From NCBI RefSeq assembly GCF_026552795.1, contig NZ_JANFPI010000002.1:310001-374000 (forward strand): a DNA stretch of 64,000 bases. Reading direction: 5' to 3'. The position numbers and the translations under genes are program-made. The first letter of the stretch is position 1. Every line of letters begins with the position of its first letter. The DNA is from Ectorhizobium quercum (GTDB lineage: Bacteria > Pseudomonadota > Alphaproteobacteria > Rhizobiales > Rhizobiaceae). Positions 25,402 through 33,805 of the stretch are shown piece by piece. Under the pieces are notes generated by a model. That model searched no databases. It saw nothing but the letters and a program-made list of their open reading frames with translations, and was not told the DNA's origin.

Positions 25402-28359
25402 TTATACATGCAGCTTGCTGCCGTCCGGATCGACGAAGACCGGAGTGCAGACGATGGCCGGAAACTCCTCGTTCCGCAGGCCGTCCCAGACGATGACCCT
25501 CTCCCCGTGCCGTTCGCGGCCCGATTTCAGCAGCGCCAGCCCGATGAACGATTGCAGCGTCGGCGAATAGCAGGCCGAGGACACATGGCCCTGATCGTTG
25601 ATGAGCGAGGGCTTCGCCCCCTCCTTCAGGATATGCGACCCCGCCCGGACGGTGCTGTTCGGATCGACCGGCTTCAGCCCGACGAGTTGCAGCCTGTCGG
25701 CCGCCGTCAGCCCGAAACGGCTGGCGAGATGCTTGCCGACGAAATCCGGCTTGACCGCCGAAACCATCTTGCCCAGTCCCACATCGTCCGGGATGGTGCG
25801 CCCGTCGAGTTCGTTATGGGTGACGTGGCCCTTCTCGATGCGCAACACCGCAAGGGCCTCGACGCCATAGGCGCAGATCCCGTGCGGACCGCCCGCCTCC
25901 ATCAGGGCGTCGGCGACGGCCTCGCCGTAATCGGCCGGAACCGCCAGTTCGTAGGCGAGTTCGCCCGAGAACGAAATGCGGAAAAGCCGGGCCTTCAGCC
26001 CGCCCTTCAGCGTCACCTCGCGGGCGGCGAGGAACGGAAATGCCGCGTTGGACACATCGTCCTCGACGATCTCCTGAAGGATGGTGCGCGCCTTCGGCCC
26101 GGCAAGCGCCATCTGCGCCCACTGGTCGGAAGACGACACGAAGCGCACGTCGAGCTCCGGCCACAGCGCCTGGGCGCAATAATCGAGATGGGTCATGACC
26201 TCCGCCGCATGGCCGGTCGTGGTGGTCATGAAATAGTGGTTCTCGGCAAGGCGGCTCGTGGTGCCGTCGTCGAAGACGATCCCGTCCTCCCGCAGCATCA
26301 GCCCGTAGCGCGCCTTGCCGACCGGCAGCTTCAGGAAGGCGTTGGAGTAGACCCGGTTGAGGAATTCCGCCGCGTCGGCGCCGAAAATCTCGATCTTGCC
26401 GAGCGTGGAGACGTCACAGAGGCCGGCATTCGCCCGCACCGTCAGCACTTCACGGTTCACGCTGTCGCGCCAGGTCGCCTCGCCCGACCGCGGGAACCAC
26501 GCCGAGCGATACCACAGCCCGGCTTCCACGAAGGTCGCGCCGTTCTTCTTCGCCCAGCCGTGCAGCGGCGAGGTGCGGACCGGCTTCGATTCCCTGTTGC
26601 GCGACGGGCCTGCCAGCGCCCCGAACGACACCGGCGTATAGAACGGCCGGAACGTGGTTGTGCCGACCTCGGCGGGCGACACGCCCCTCATGCCGGCGAG
26701 AATGCCCGCCATGTTGACGTTGCCGAGCTTGCCCTGATCGGTCGCCATGCCGCCGGTCGTGTAGCGCTTGGCATGCTCGACGAAACCGTAGGCCTCGCGC
26801 TTGGCGATCCCCAGATCGGCGACATGCACGTCGTTCTGGAAATCGACGAAGGCCTTCTGCCGGGCGCCCGGCACATACCACAGCGCAGCGAAGGCCGGAT
26901 CGTATTCGCCCTCGACCTCCGGCACGTCGCGTGCCTTCGGCCGCTTGCCGAGGCTGCGCAGCGCCGCTAGGGCCTTCTCCGCGCCGTCCTTCAGTGCCTC
27001 GCCGAGACCGGAAAGCCCGGCCGCCGCCCCGGCAGCAACCAGAAGCTCGCCATTGTCGGGTGCCAGGAACGCCTGTTTCTCGTCCGACCAGACCGGCCTT
27101 CCGCCGCGCTGGCAGGCCAGATGGATGACCGGCGACCAGCCGCCGGACATGGCCAGCGCATCGCACTCGATCGTTTCCTGGAAGCCGGACCGCTCGACGA
27201 TCACGCCCGTCAGGCGATTGCGTCCGCGCGTGGCGACGATGCCGCCATTGTGGATCAGCCGCGCTCCTTTCGGCGTGGTCTGGGGAACCGTGCCGCGGCT
27301 GTCCACGACCGCCGCGATCTCGATGCCGAGAGCGGCCAGGTCCTCCGCCGTCCGGTAGCCGGAGCCGCCATTGGTGAAGACGGCCACCCGCCGCCCTGCC
27401 GCAACGGCGTAGCGGTTGAGATAGGTTCGCATGGCCGACGCCATCATGATGCCCGGCTTGTCGTTGCCGCCGAAGACCAGCGGCCGTTCCTCCGCCCCGG
27501 TCGCCAGGATGGCCCGCCTGGCGACGATGCGCCAGACGCGTTCCACCGGCCTGTCGGGCGACGGGTCCGCAATATGCTTCTGCACCTTCTCGACCGCGCC
27601 GAACACATTGTCGTCGTACCAGCCGAAAACGGTCGTGCGCGGCATCACCGTCACGTCCGGGAAGCTTGCAAGCTCGTCGAGAACCGAGGCGACGAAATCC
27701 GCCGGCAGGTGCCCGCCGATCCGGGCGGTTTCGGACAGGAGCGAGCCGCCGGGACGGAAGCCTTCGTCCGCGAGAATGACCCGCAGGCCGGAGCGCGCCG
27801 CCGTCAGCGCCGCCATCAGGCCGGCCGCGCCGGCGCCGACCACCAGCAGGTCGCAATGGGCCCAGGCTTTTTCATAGCGGTCCGGATCGGCCTGCATCGA
27901 CGCCTTGCCGAGACCGGCGGCACGGCGGATCAGCGGCTCATAAACCTTCTCCCAGAAGGCCGCCGGCCACATGAAGGTCTTGTAGTAGAAGCCCGCTCCG
28001 AGGAAGGGTGACAAAAGGCCGTTCACCGCGCCGATGTCGAAGGAGAGAGACGGCCAGCGGTTCTGGCTGATCGCTTCCATGCCGTTGAACAGTTCGGCGA
28101 CCGTCGCCCGGGTGTTCGGCTCGCGCCGCCCGCCGGTGCCGATGGTCACGAGCGCGTTCGGCTCGGCAGCCCCGGCGGTCAGGATGCCGCGCGGCCGGTG
28201 GTACTTGAAGGAGCGTCCGACCAGAACCTCGTTGTTGGCAAGCAGGGCCGACGCCAGCGTATCGCCCGAAAAGCCCCGCATCGGGCGTCCGTCGAAGCTG
28301 AAGGAGAAGCCGGCAGTCCGGTCGATCAGACCGCCGGAGGACAGGCGGTAGGAGCTCAT
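25402..28359 (-). CDS. soxA: Sarcosine oxidase subunit alpha
   Basis: This 985-residue SoxA has an N-terminal region resembling a ferredoxin-like fold (GDTLASALLANN, FKYHRPRGILTAG), an NAD(P)-binding Rossmann domain (LLVVGAGAAGLMAALTAARSGLRV around residues 165-190), and a C-terminal GcvT-like tetrahydrofolate-binding domain (about 590-985: ANAGLCDVSTLGKIEIFGADAAEFLNRVY, then GKARYGLMLREDGIVFDDG). Heterotetrameric sarcosine oxidase demethylates sarcosine to glycine, giving H2O2 and 5,10-methylene-tetrahydrofolate. Its ATG overlaps the soxD stop by four bases. Confidence 0.96.
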   Translation of the reverse strand: MSSYRLSSGGLIDRTAGFSFSFDGRPMRGFSGDTLASALLANNEVLVGRSFKYHRPRGILTAGAAEPNALVTIGTGGRREPNTRATVAELFNGMEAISQNRWPSLSFDIGAVNGLLSPFLGAGFYYKTFMWPAAFWEKVYEPLIRRAAGLGKASMQADPDRYEKAWAHCDLLVVGAGAAGLMAALTAARSGLRVILADEGFRPGGSLLSETARIGGHLPADFVASVLDELASFPDVTVMPRTTVFGWYDDNVFGAVEKVQKHIADPSPDRPVERVWRIVARRAILATGAEERPLVFGGNDKPGIMMASAMRTYLNRYAVAAGRRVAVFTNGGSGYRTAEDLAALGIEIAAVVDSRGTVPQTTPKGARLIHNGGIVATRGRNRLTGVIVERSGFQETIECDALAMSGGWSPVIHLACQRGGRPVWSDEKQAFLAPDNGELLVAAGAAAGLSGLGEALKDGAEKALAALRSLGKRPKARDVPEVEGEYDPAFAALWYVPGARQKAFVDFQNDVHVADLGIAKREAYGFVEHAKRYTTGGMATDQGKLGNVNMAGILAGMRGVSPAEVGTTTFRPFYTPVSFGALAGPSRNRESKPVRTSPLHGWAKKNGATFVEAGLWYRSAWFPRSGEATWRDSVNREVLTVRANAGLCDVSTLGKIEIFGADAAEFLNRVYSNAFLKLPVGKARYGLMLREDGIVFDDGTTSRLAENHYFMTTTTGHAAEVMTHLDYCAQALWPELDVRFVSSSDQWAQMALAGPKARTILQEIVEDDVSNAAFPFLAAREVTLKGGLKARLFRISFSGELAYELAVPADYGEAVADALMEAGGPHGICAYGVEALAVLRIEKGHVTHNELDGRTIPDDVGLGKMVSAVKPDFVGKHLASRFGLTAADRLQLVGLKPVDPNSTVRAGSHILKEGAKPSLINDQGHVSSACYSPTLQSFIGLALLKSGRERHGERVIVWDGLRNEEFPAIVCTPVFVDPDGSKLHV

Positions 28360-28631
28360 TCGGCCGCCTCCCGTGCTGCGGCGGCATCCGTCACCGAAAA
28401 GACTTCATGGGTCGTGTTGTCGCGCTCGACGATCAGGAAGCGCCGGCAGCCGCTGGTGTGGTGCCAGCTTTCGCGAATGCGGCCCTTCGGATTGTCGCGC
28501 AGGTAGACATAGGCGAACCACGCCTCCTCCGGCGCCTCCGGTGCGGGGCGCACGGGCGACGCGTCGCCACGGATGGTGAATTCCTCTTTGGGGCGAATGC
28601 CGCAATGCGGGCAGGAAATCAGACTTGCCAT
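28356..28631 (-). CDS. soxD: Sarcosine oxidase subunit delta
   Basis: This 91-residue SoxD has the zinc-binding pattern: CPHCG (Cys7, Cys10), a downstream HHTSGCRRF pair, and the family words AWFAYVYLRDNPKG and ERDNTTHEV. It is the small structural chain of the heterotetramer. The start at 28631 is eight bases after the soxB stop, and the gene overlaps soxA. Confidence 0.96.
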   Translation of the reverse strand: MASLISCPHCGIRPKEEFTIRGDASPVRPAPEAPEEAWFAYVYLRDNPKGRIRESWHHTSGCRRFLIVERDNTTHEVFSVTDAAAAREAAE

Positions 28632-28639
28632 GATATGTC

Positions 28640-29887
28640 TCAGTGAAGATTGGGTTGAGGGCCTTTGCCGCCCTCGTCGAGAAGAAGGCCGCGCTGGAAG
28701 CGGTCGAGGCGAAGGGCGCGGGCGACGGGATGCGCCTCCTCCCGCGCGATCAGGTGGGCGAAGCAGAAGCCGGAGGCCGGCGTCGCCTTGAAGCCGCCGT
28801 AGCACCAGCCGGCATTGAGATACAGATTGTCGAGCGGTGCCTTGTCGATGATCGGCGATCCGTCCATCGTCATGTCCATCACCCCGCCCCAGGAGCGAAG
28901 CACGCGAACGCGCGACAGGCCAGGGATCAGCGAAACGCCTTCCTCGAGGGTTTTCTCCACCGTCGCCAGGTTTCCGCGCTGGGCATAGGAGGAATACATG
29001 TCGATATCCGCGCCGAAGACGAGGCCGCCCTTGTCCGACTGCGATATATAGAAGTGTCCGCCGCCATAGGTGATGACGGTGTCGATCACCGGCTTCAGCC
29101 CTTCGGAGACGAACGCCTGGAGCACATGCGTCTCGATCGGCAGCGTCAGCCCGGCCATTCCCGCCGTCACCGAGGAATGGCCGGCGGTCGCCAGCGCCAG
29201 CTTGTTGCAGCCGATGAAGCCCCTCGTCGTCTCCACCCCCGTCACCCGGCCGCCCTCGCGGCGAATGCCCGTCACCTCGCAATGCTGGATGAGATCGACG
29301 CCCCGGCTGTCGGCGCCGCGCGCATAGCCCCAGGCCACCGCATCGTGACGCGCCGTTCCGGCCCGCTTCTGGCGAAGCGCGCCGAGGACCGGAAAGCGCG
29401 CATGGTCGAAATTGAGATAGGGGGCGATCTTGTGCAGGTCCTTGCGGTCGAGGATTTCCGCATCCACCCCGTGCAGCCGCATGGCGTTGCCGCGGCGGCG
29501 ATAGGTATCGCGCTGCCCGTCCGAATGGAACAGGTTGATGATGCCGCGCTGCGAAACCATCGCATTGAAATTGAAATCCTGCTCCAGCCCTTCCCAGAGC
29601 TGCATGGACAGTTCGTAGAACGGATTGTTGCCCGGCAGCAGGTAATTCGACCGGATGATCGTGGTGTTGCGGCCGATATTTCCCGAACCGAGCCAGGACT
29701 TTTCCAGAACGGCGACGTTCCTGATGCCGAACTCCCGGGCGAGATAATAGGCCGTCGCCAGACCGTGGCCACCGCCGCCGACGATGATGACGTCGTAATG
29801 GGGCTTGGGCTCCGGCTCTCGCCAGGCGGGTTTCCAGTCACGATTTCCGCTGAAGGCATTCTTGATGATGGAAAGGGCTGAGTATCG
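28640..29887 (-). CDS. soxB: Sarcosine oxidase subunit beta
   Basis: This 415-residue FAD-dependent amine oxidase subunit of the DAO family has the dinucleotide motif DVIIVGGGGHGLATAYYLA near the N-terminus, the covalent-flavin region after LEKSWLGSGNIGRNTTIIRSN, and the C-terminal NLYLNAGWCYGGFKATPASG. It oxidises sarcosine and holds covalently bound FMN. I prefer MRYSALSIIKNAF (ATG at 29887) as the family-like N-terminus; an ATG at 29902 adds five residues. It is the first gene of the operon. About 260 gene-free bases lie upstream. No serine hydroxymethyltransferase or formyl-THF deformylase gene is in view. Confidence 0.94.
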   Translation of the reverse strand, partial: RYSALSIIKNAFSGNRDWKPAWREPEPKPHYDVIIVGGGGHGLATAYYLAREFGIRNVAVLEKSWLGSGNIGRNTTIIRSNYLLPGNNPFYELSMQLWEGLEQDFNFNAMVSQRGIINLFHSDGQRDTYRRRGNAMRLHGVDAEILDRKDLHKIAPYLNFDHARFPVLGALRQKRAGTARHDAVAWGYARGADSRGVDLIQHCEVTGIRREGGRVTGVETTRGFIGCNKLALATAGHSSVTAGMAGLTLPIETHVLQAFVSEGLKPVIDTVITYGGGHFYISQSDKGGLVFGADIDMYSSYAQRGNLATVEKTLEEGVSLIPGLSRVRVLRSWGGVMDMTMDGSPIIDKAPLDNLYLNAGWCYGGFKATPASGFCFAHLIAREEAHPVARALRLDRFQRGLLLDEGGKGPQPNLH

Positions 29888-30164
29888 CATGCGTGAATCC
29901 ATTTCGGCAAACCGGAATCAGGTTGGCACAGCCGGGCGCAAGAAAAAACAAAAAAACGGACCTGTCCGGCGTTCCGCCCCGATATGACCCCAATTCCGCC
30001 CCGGCCCGGCCGCGAAAAATCCCGATCGGCCCGATAGGCACCCCTCAAGGCTTAAATACGGAAATACGAACCAAGGTTTTTCAATGGGTTGAGGCATGCG
30101 GCATTCCCGCACCGCCGCCCGGGCGTAATCTCAGGCGAGCAACGACACCATTGAAAGCGCAGCC

Positions 30165-31196
30165 ATGACGGAAAACACAGCCAATCTCGAAATGCCCTAC
30201 ATTCTCCCCTCCCAGGCGCAGAAGCATGTGACGCACAACGAGGCGCTCCAGCGGCTGGACGCGACCGTGCAATTGACGCTCGCCGCAACGCTGGCCTCGC
30301 CACCCGCCTCGCCCGAGGAAGGCCGGTGCTTCGCCATCGCTCTCGGCGCGGACGGCGAATGGAGCGGCCGCGACGGGCGAATCGCCATGCGCCAGGACGG
30401 CGCGTGGATCTATCTCGCCCCGCGAGCCGGCTGGCGCGCGTGGGACATGGCGGGCGGACGGCTGCTCGTCTACGACGGCGACGGCTGGCGCGGCGTGCCG
30501 CTTCCCGACGAGGCCGAATGCCGGACACTGGGCATCTCGACGGCCGCGGACCAGACCAACCGGCTGGCGGTCGCCGCCGACGCCACGCTTCTGACCCATG
30601 CCGGAAACGGCCATCAACTCAAGATCAACAAGGCCGCCGCCGGCGACACCGCCTCGCTCCTCTTCCAGTCCGACTGGACCGGCTTCGCGGAAATGGGCCT
30701 GAGCGGCAACAACGAATTCTCCATCAAGGTCGGCGACGGGACCGGCTGGGCGACGGCGCTCGCCGTCACGCAATCGGGCGAGGTCCACCGGCCGCTCAAT
30801 CCGGCTTTCCGTGCTTGGTCCGGCCCCGGAACGCTGTCGCCCGCCCCCGGCAGCCAAACGGGCTTCCAGCACATTTCCAATCTTCAGGGCGACGCGGTTC
30901 TCGACACGGCGCTCTCGGCCGGTTTCGCACTGCACATTCCCGCAGGCGGCCTCTATTTCCTGTCGATGAAACTGGTGATCCTGTCCTCCGCCGGCCACGA
31001 GATCACCCTGCTCGCCAACGGCACGACGGAACTGCTGAAATGCCAGGGAGGCGCCTCGGGCTCCGTCGCCCTGACCCAGACCGTAACGGGATTCGCACGT
31101 CTCAACTCGGGAGACAGGCTGTCGATCAGTCATGCAGGCAACGCACAACTCGAATGCGGTGAGAACAGGACTGAATTGACAGGTGTCATGCTGTAA
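30165..31196 (+). CDS. DUF2793 domain protein, possible phage- or GTA-type tail/fibre protein
   Basis: This 343-residue protein has an N-terminal DUF2793 domain (MPYILPSQAQKHVTHNEALQRLDATVQL, PEEGRCFAIALGADGEW, WIYLAPRAGWRAWD) and a C-terminal beta-rich segment from about residue 205 (FRAWSGPGTLSPAPG, VLDTALSAGFALHIPAGGLYFLS), resembling a TNF/C1q-type jelly roll. DUF2793 proteins are found in alphaproteobacterial phages and gene-transfer-agent accessory loci, often as tail-fibre-like proteins. No other phage gene lies nearby. The ATG at 30165 follows GCGCAGCC with a weak ribosome-binding site. The role is uncertain. Confidence 0.8.
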   Translation: MTENTANLEMPYILPSQAQKHVTHNEALQRLDATVQLTLAATLASPPASPEEGRCFAIALGADGEWSGRDGRIAMRQDGAWIYLAPRAGWRAWDMAGGRLLVYDGDGWRGVPLPDEAECRTLGISTAADQTNRLAVAADATLLTHAGNGHQLKINKAAAGDTASLLFQSDWTGFAEMGLSGNNEFSIKVGDGTGWATALAVTQSGEVHRPLNPAFRAWSGPGTLSPAPGSQTGFQHISNLQGDAVLDTALSAGFALHIPAGGLYFLSMKLVILSSAGHEITLLANGTTELLKCQGGASGSVALTQTVTGFARLNSGDRLSISHAGNAQLECGENRTELTGVML

Positions 31197-31204
31197 GTGC
31201 TGGC

Positions 31205-31251
31205 GAAACAGTGCCTTGCAGGTGCACCGTTTCACAATTTCGCACCATTTC
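31205..31251. promoter_or_regulatory. Inverted plus direct repeat cluster upstream of the ExoY-like gene
   Basis: GAAACAGTGC (31205-31214) and GCACCGTTTC (31224-31233) form an inverted repeat with one mismatch. A third copy, GCACCATTTC (31242-31251), repeats the right arm 18 bases on. The cluster lies 122-169 bases before the sugar transferase start and just after the DUF2793 gene. It could be a multi-site operator or the end of the DUF2793 transcript. Confidence 0.45.
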
Positions 31252-31288
31252 GCCTGTAGACCTCCAACCGCAAAAAGTCGCTCGAGGG

Positions 31289-31303
31289 TTAACCAATACT
31301 TAA
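31289..31303 (+). promoter_or_regulatory. Perfect CtrA box (TTAA-N7-TTAA)
   Basis: TTAACCAATACTTAA matches the full CtrA consensus exactly, 71 bases before the GTG of the sugar transferase gene. ctrA itself lies 2.7 kb downstream. Confidence 0.7.
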
Positions 31304-31373
31304 TTTACGTGATGACTTGAAAAGCCGAATGGTTTAAAAAACGACCGAGATTAACCTCCAACTGTGTTATCGG

Positions 31374-32102
31374 GTGAACAGCGTGAGCATCCTTGAAGTG
31401 CTGAGAAGCGACGACACTAAGTCTCAAGAGACACCGCAACTCGTCCATCATGATCCGATGATCGACGTCGCGCTGCCGCAATATGCGCCGCGCAAAGCCA
31501 TCCAGTTCGCGATGAAGCGGGCTTTCGACATCGCTGCGTCAGGTGCAACCCTGCTGATGCTCCTGCCGCTTTTTTTGACAGTTGCCGCATTGATCAAGCT
31601 GGACAGCCCCGGCCCCGTGTTCTTCAGCCAGACGCGCTGGGGCAAGGACGGCAAGAAGATTCGCGTCTTCAAGTTCCGCTCGATGCGCACCGATCTCTGC
31701 GATGTGACGGGCGTCGCCCAGACCGTGCAGAACGATCCGCGCGTGACGCGCGTCGGCGCGGTGCTGCGCCGCACCAATATCGACGAGCTGCCGCAGCTGC
31801 TCAATGTGCTGAAAGGCGACATGTCGCTGGTGGGGCCGCGTTGCCACGCCATCGGCATGCTGGCCGCCGGCATTCCCTATGAAGAGCTGGTTCCGGACTA
31901 TCATCGCCGCCATGTGGTGCGCCCCGGCCTGACCGGCCTTGCCCAGATGCGCGGCCTTCGCGGGCCGACCGACCGTCCCGGCAAGGCGCGGGCACGCATC
32001 GCATGCGACCTTCATTACGTGGAAAACTTCTCTTTCTGGCTCGATATGCGCATTATCTTCGGCACGATCGTTTCGGAATTGAAGGGCGGAAAGGGGTTCT
32101 GA
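31374..32102 (+). CDS. ExoY-like sugar transferase (undecaprenyl-phosphate sugar phosphotransferase)
   Basis: This 242-residue bacterial sugar transferase has a membrane segment at about 52-73 (ASGATLLMLLPLFLTVAALI) followed by the catalytic block: GPVFFSQTRWGKDGKKIRVFKFRSMRTD, RRTNIDELPQLLNVLKGDMSLVGPRCH and PGLTGLAQM. Such enzymes start exopolysaccharide or lipopolysaccharide repeat units by moving a sugar-1-phosphate to undecaprenyl phosphate. ExoY moves galactose-1-phosphate; the sugar here is unknown. It is a lone gene without other exo genes. The start is GTG at 31374, with another GTG at 31383. A perfect CtrA box upstream suggests cell-cycle control. A terminator follows. Confidence 0.9.
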   Translation: MNSVSILEVLRSDDTKSQETPQLVHHDPMIDVALPQYAPRKAIQFAMKRAFDIAASGATLLMLLPLFLTVAALIKLDSPGPVFFSQTRWGKDGKKIRVFKFRSMRTDLCDVTGVAQTVQNDPRVTRVGAVLRRTNIDELPQLLNVLKGDMSLVGPRCHAIGMLAAGIPYEELVPDYHRRHVVRPGLTGLAQMRGLRGPTDRPGKARARIACDLHYVENFSFWLDMRIIFGTIVSELKGGKGF

Positions 32103-32133
32103 TCCCTTTTCCTGCCACGATGTGAATACCCAA

Positions 32134-32158
32134 AGGCGCCGTTTCGGCGCTTTTTTTT
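32134..32158 (+). terminator. Intrinsic terminator after the sugar transferase gene
   Basis: The stem GCGCCG-TTT-CGGCGC is followed directly by eight T residues, 33 bases after the stop codon. It is a textbook Rho-independent terminator on the plus strand. Confidence 0.88.
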
Positions 32159-32246
32159 CGTTTTTGGCCCGTAAAACGCCGAAAAAGGCTGTCTGAGGCG
32201 CCCTATGCGCCCTGTCGGGCAAATAGGAAAAATTGCGCTCATCCGT

Positions 32247-32261
32247 TTAGGCAATTTTTAA
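32247..32261 (+). promoter_or_regulatory. Near-consensus CtrA box upstream of sciP
   Basis: TTAGGCAATTTTTAA fits TTAA-N7-TTAA except for one base. It lies 53 bases before the sciP ATG. In Caulobacter sciP is a CtrA target, so the site makes sense here. Confidence 0.5.
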
Positions 32262-32313
32262 ATGTGGCGGGCTAGAGTTTCATCCGTGGTCTTGAGTTTG
32301 TGTAGAGAGTACA

Positions 32314-32589
32314 ATGACCGAAGTGATGCGTCCCCGAGTAAAATACGTCATCGGCCCCGATGGGAGTCCGCTGACGATTGCCGATCTGCCGCCGGCAAAC
32401 ACCCGCCGCTGGGTGATCCGCCGCAAGGCGGAGGTCGTCGCAGCGGTAAGAGGCGGCCTGCTCAGCCTCGAGGAAGCCTGCGAGCGCTATACCCTGACCG
32501 TCGAGGAGTTCCTGTCCTGGCAATCCTCCATCAACGATCACGGTCTTGCCGGCCTGCGCACCACGCGCATCCAGCAGTATCGCCACTGA
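32314..32589 (+). CDS. sciP: SciP-type CtrA inhibitory protein (DUF1153)
   Basis: This 91-residue DUF1153 protein is highly conserved across alphaproteobacteria: MRPRVKYVIGPDGSPLTIADL, TRRWVIRRKAEVVAAVRGGLL, ACERYTLTVEEFLSWQSSI, ending RTTRIQQYRH. In Caulobacter SciP binds CtrA at promoters and blocks recruitment of RNA polymerase late in the cell cycle. The predicted helix-turn-helix spans about 40-75. It lies 1.5 kb from ctrA, and a CtrA-like box precedes it, which suggests a feedback loop. The short leader between box and ATG has no other gene. Confidence 0.95.
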   Translation: MTEVMRPRVKYVIGPDGSPLTIADLPPANTRRWVIRRKAEVVAAVRGGLLSLEEACERYTLTVEEFLSWQSSINDHGLAGLRTTRIQQYRH

Positions 32590-32775
32590 CCCAGCTTCCG
32601 GGCCGGGTTTTCCGGCCGGCGAAAGATTTTTCCGAAAGCCCGCCAGCGCCTTGACGGCCGCATGCGGGCTTTCGCCGTTGGCACGCCCCTGCCCCATGCC
32701 TTGCCACCCCTTGCCTTTTTCGCCGGAATCGCCAGTTTCAAAGACATTCCGAAACGAAGGATCAGGGAGGACAGA

Positions 32776-33057
32776 ATGGATATCGTTCGCGAGGACAGGC
32801 CGAGCGGCGGCCGCTACGTTGCGGTGGTGGACGGCCACGAAGCCGAAATGACCTTTTCCCGCACATCGCCGACACTGATCATCCTCGATCACACCGGCGT
32901 TCCGGATGCGTTGCGCGGCCGGGGCGTTGGGCAGGCCCTCGCCCTCAGGGCCGTCGAGGATGCGCGCTCCAACGGCTGGCGCATCATTCCGCTCTGCCCC
33001 TTCTTCAAGGCGCAGGTCGCACGTCACCCCGAATGGCGCGACGTGATCGCCGGCTGA
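32776..33057 (+). CDS. Small GNAT-fold N-acetyltransferase (NATD1/YjdJ type)
   Basis: This 93-residue single-domain protein has AEMTFSRTSPTLIILDHTGVPDALRGRGVGQALALRAVEDA, the acetyl-CoA loop RGRGVG and IPLCPFFKAQVARHPEW. Members are short YjdJ/NATD1-like acetyltransferases with unknown acceptors. GGGAGG lies just before the ATG at 32776. The frame extends 114 bases further upstream, but that part lacks family features. Two hairpins (33098-33121 and 33143-33187) follow. Confidence 0.88.
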   Translation: MDIVREDRPSGGRYVAVVDGHEAEMTFSRTSPTLIILDHTGVPDALRGRGVGQALALRAVEDARSNGWRIIPLCPFFKAQVARHPEWRDVIAG

Positions 33058-33097
33058 CGCCAAGCCGCCGGTCCGCAGCGAACAGGCGAACGCCAAA

Positions 33098-33187
33098 GGC
33101 GCGCGAACGGATTCGCGCGCCTCGTTTCAGGCCAGATCCAGGAAAGTCATGCCCGCCCGTGGAACGTAGCGGGCGGACATGACTTTT
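33098..33187. terminator. Two strong hairpins between the acetyltransferase gene and fliJ
   Basis: The first hairpin pairs GGCGCGCGAA with TTCGCGCGCC across four bases. The second (33143-33187) pairs AAAGTCATGCCCGCCCG with CGGGCGGACATGACTTT, with one mismatch, and has T-rich flanks on both sides. Both lie between convergent genes and probably end both transcripts. Confidence 0.65.
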
Positions 33188-33247
33188 CTCCCCGCCCCGC
33201 GGAGCGGTGATCCGCACGGAAGATGAAGCCTGCCTCGCTCCGGGACA

Positions 33248-33598
33248 TCAGGCCCGGGCGCGCATCGCTCCGTCGCGCTCGCCAAGGGCGGCCGCCTTGT
33301 CGCGTTCTGCGACAGCTTCCTCGAAGGCGAGCTCCGCAGCTTCCTGCTGGGTCCTCAGGTCGCGGATCGAGACCTGAAGATTGTCGGCACGCTGGCGCGC
33401 CGCCTTGGCAAAGGTCGGGTAGGCGAAGTGATTCGGATCGCTAATGCCGGATTTGCTTTCCTCCAGAGTGATCTGGTGCTCCAGCTCCTTCGCCATTTTC
33501 TCGAACTCTGCAATCATCATCTGCAACTGTTGCAGCTGGCGGCGTTTTTCGTTCACCTGAAATTCCTTCAGGCGGACAAGACTGTCATGCGGCTTCAT
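33248..33598 (-). CDS. fliJ: Flagellar export protein FliJ
   Basis: This 116-residue, almost entirely helical, heptad-rich protein (KPHDSLVRLKEFQVNEKRRQL, MIAEFEKMAKELEHQITLEE, ADNLQVSIRDLRTQQEAAE) fits FliJ, the coiled-coil stalk of the flagellar type III export ATPase that interacts with FliI and FlhA. FliJ beside ctrA is a common alphaproteobacterial arrangement. Other flagellar genes are not in the window. It is encoded divergently from ctrA. A CtrA-like site (33649-33663) lies about 50 bases upstream. Confidence 0.85.
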   Translation of the reverse strand: MKPHDSLVRLKEFQVNEKRRQLQQLQMMIAEFEKMAKELEHQITLEESKSGISDPNHFAYPTFAKAARQRADNLQVSIRDLRTQQEAAELAFEEAVAERDKAAALGERDGAMRARA

Positions 33599-33648
33599 AC
33601 GCTATACTCCCGTGACGCGAGATCCCGGCTTACTTACAGATGCACCCG

Positions 33649-33663
33649 TTAACGGCTCCTTTA
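33649..33663. promoter_or_regulatory. Near-consensus CtrA box upstream of fliJ
   Basis: TTAACGGCTCCTTTA fits TTAA-N7-TTAA except at one position. It lies 51 bases before the fliJ start and 378 bases before ctrA. Confidence 0.5.
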
Positions 33664-33805
33664 GAGAACCTGTGGCGAAAAAACATCTCGACCTTAACAA
33701 AAACCTACCGATGGTAACCTTTCGTTTACGGGCATCGTTAATGATAGGGACGATCATTTAAGGGTCGGTAAATACGGCGCCTCAAAAAAACGAACCGGCA
33801 ATGAT

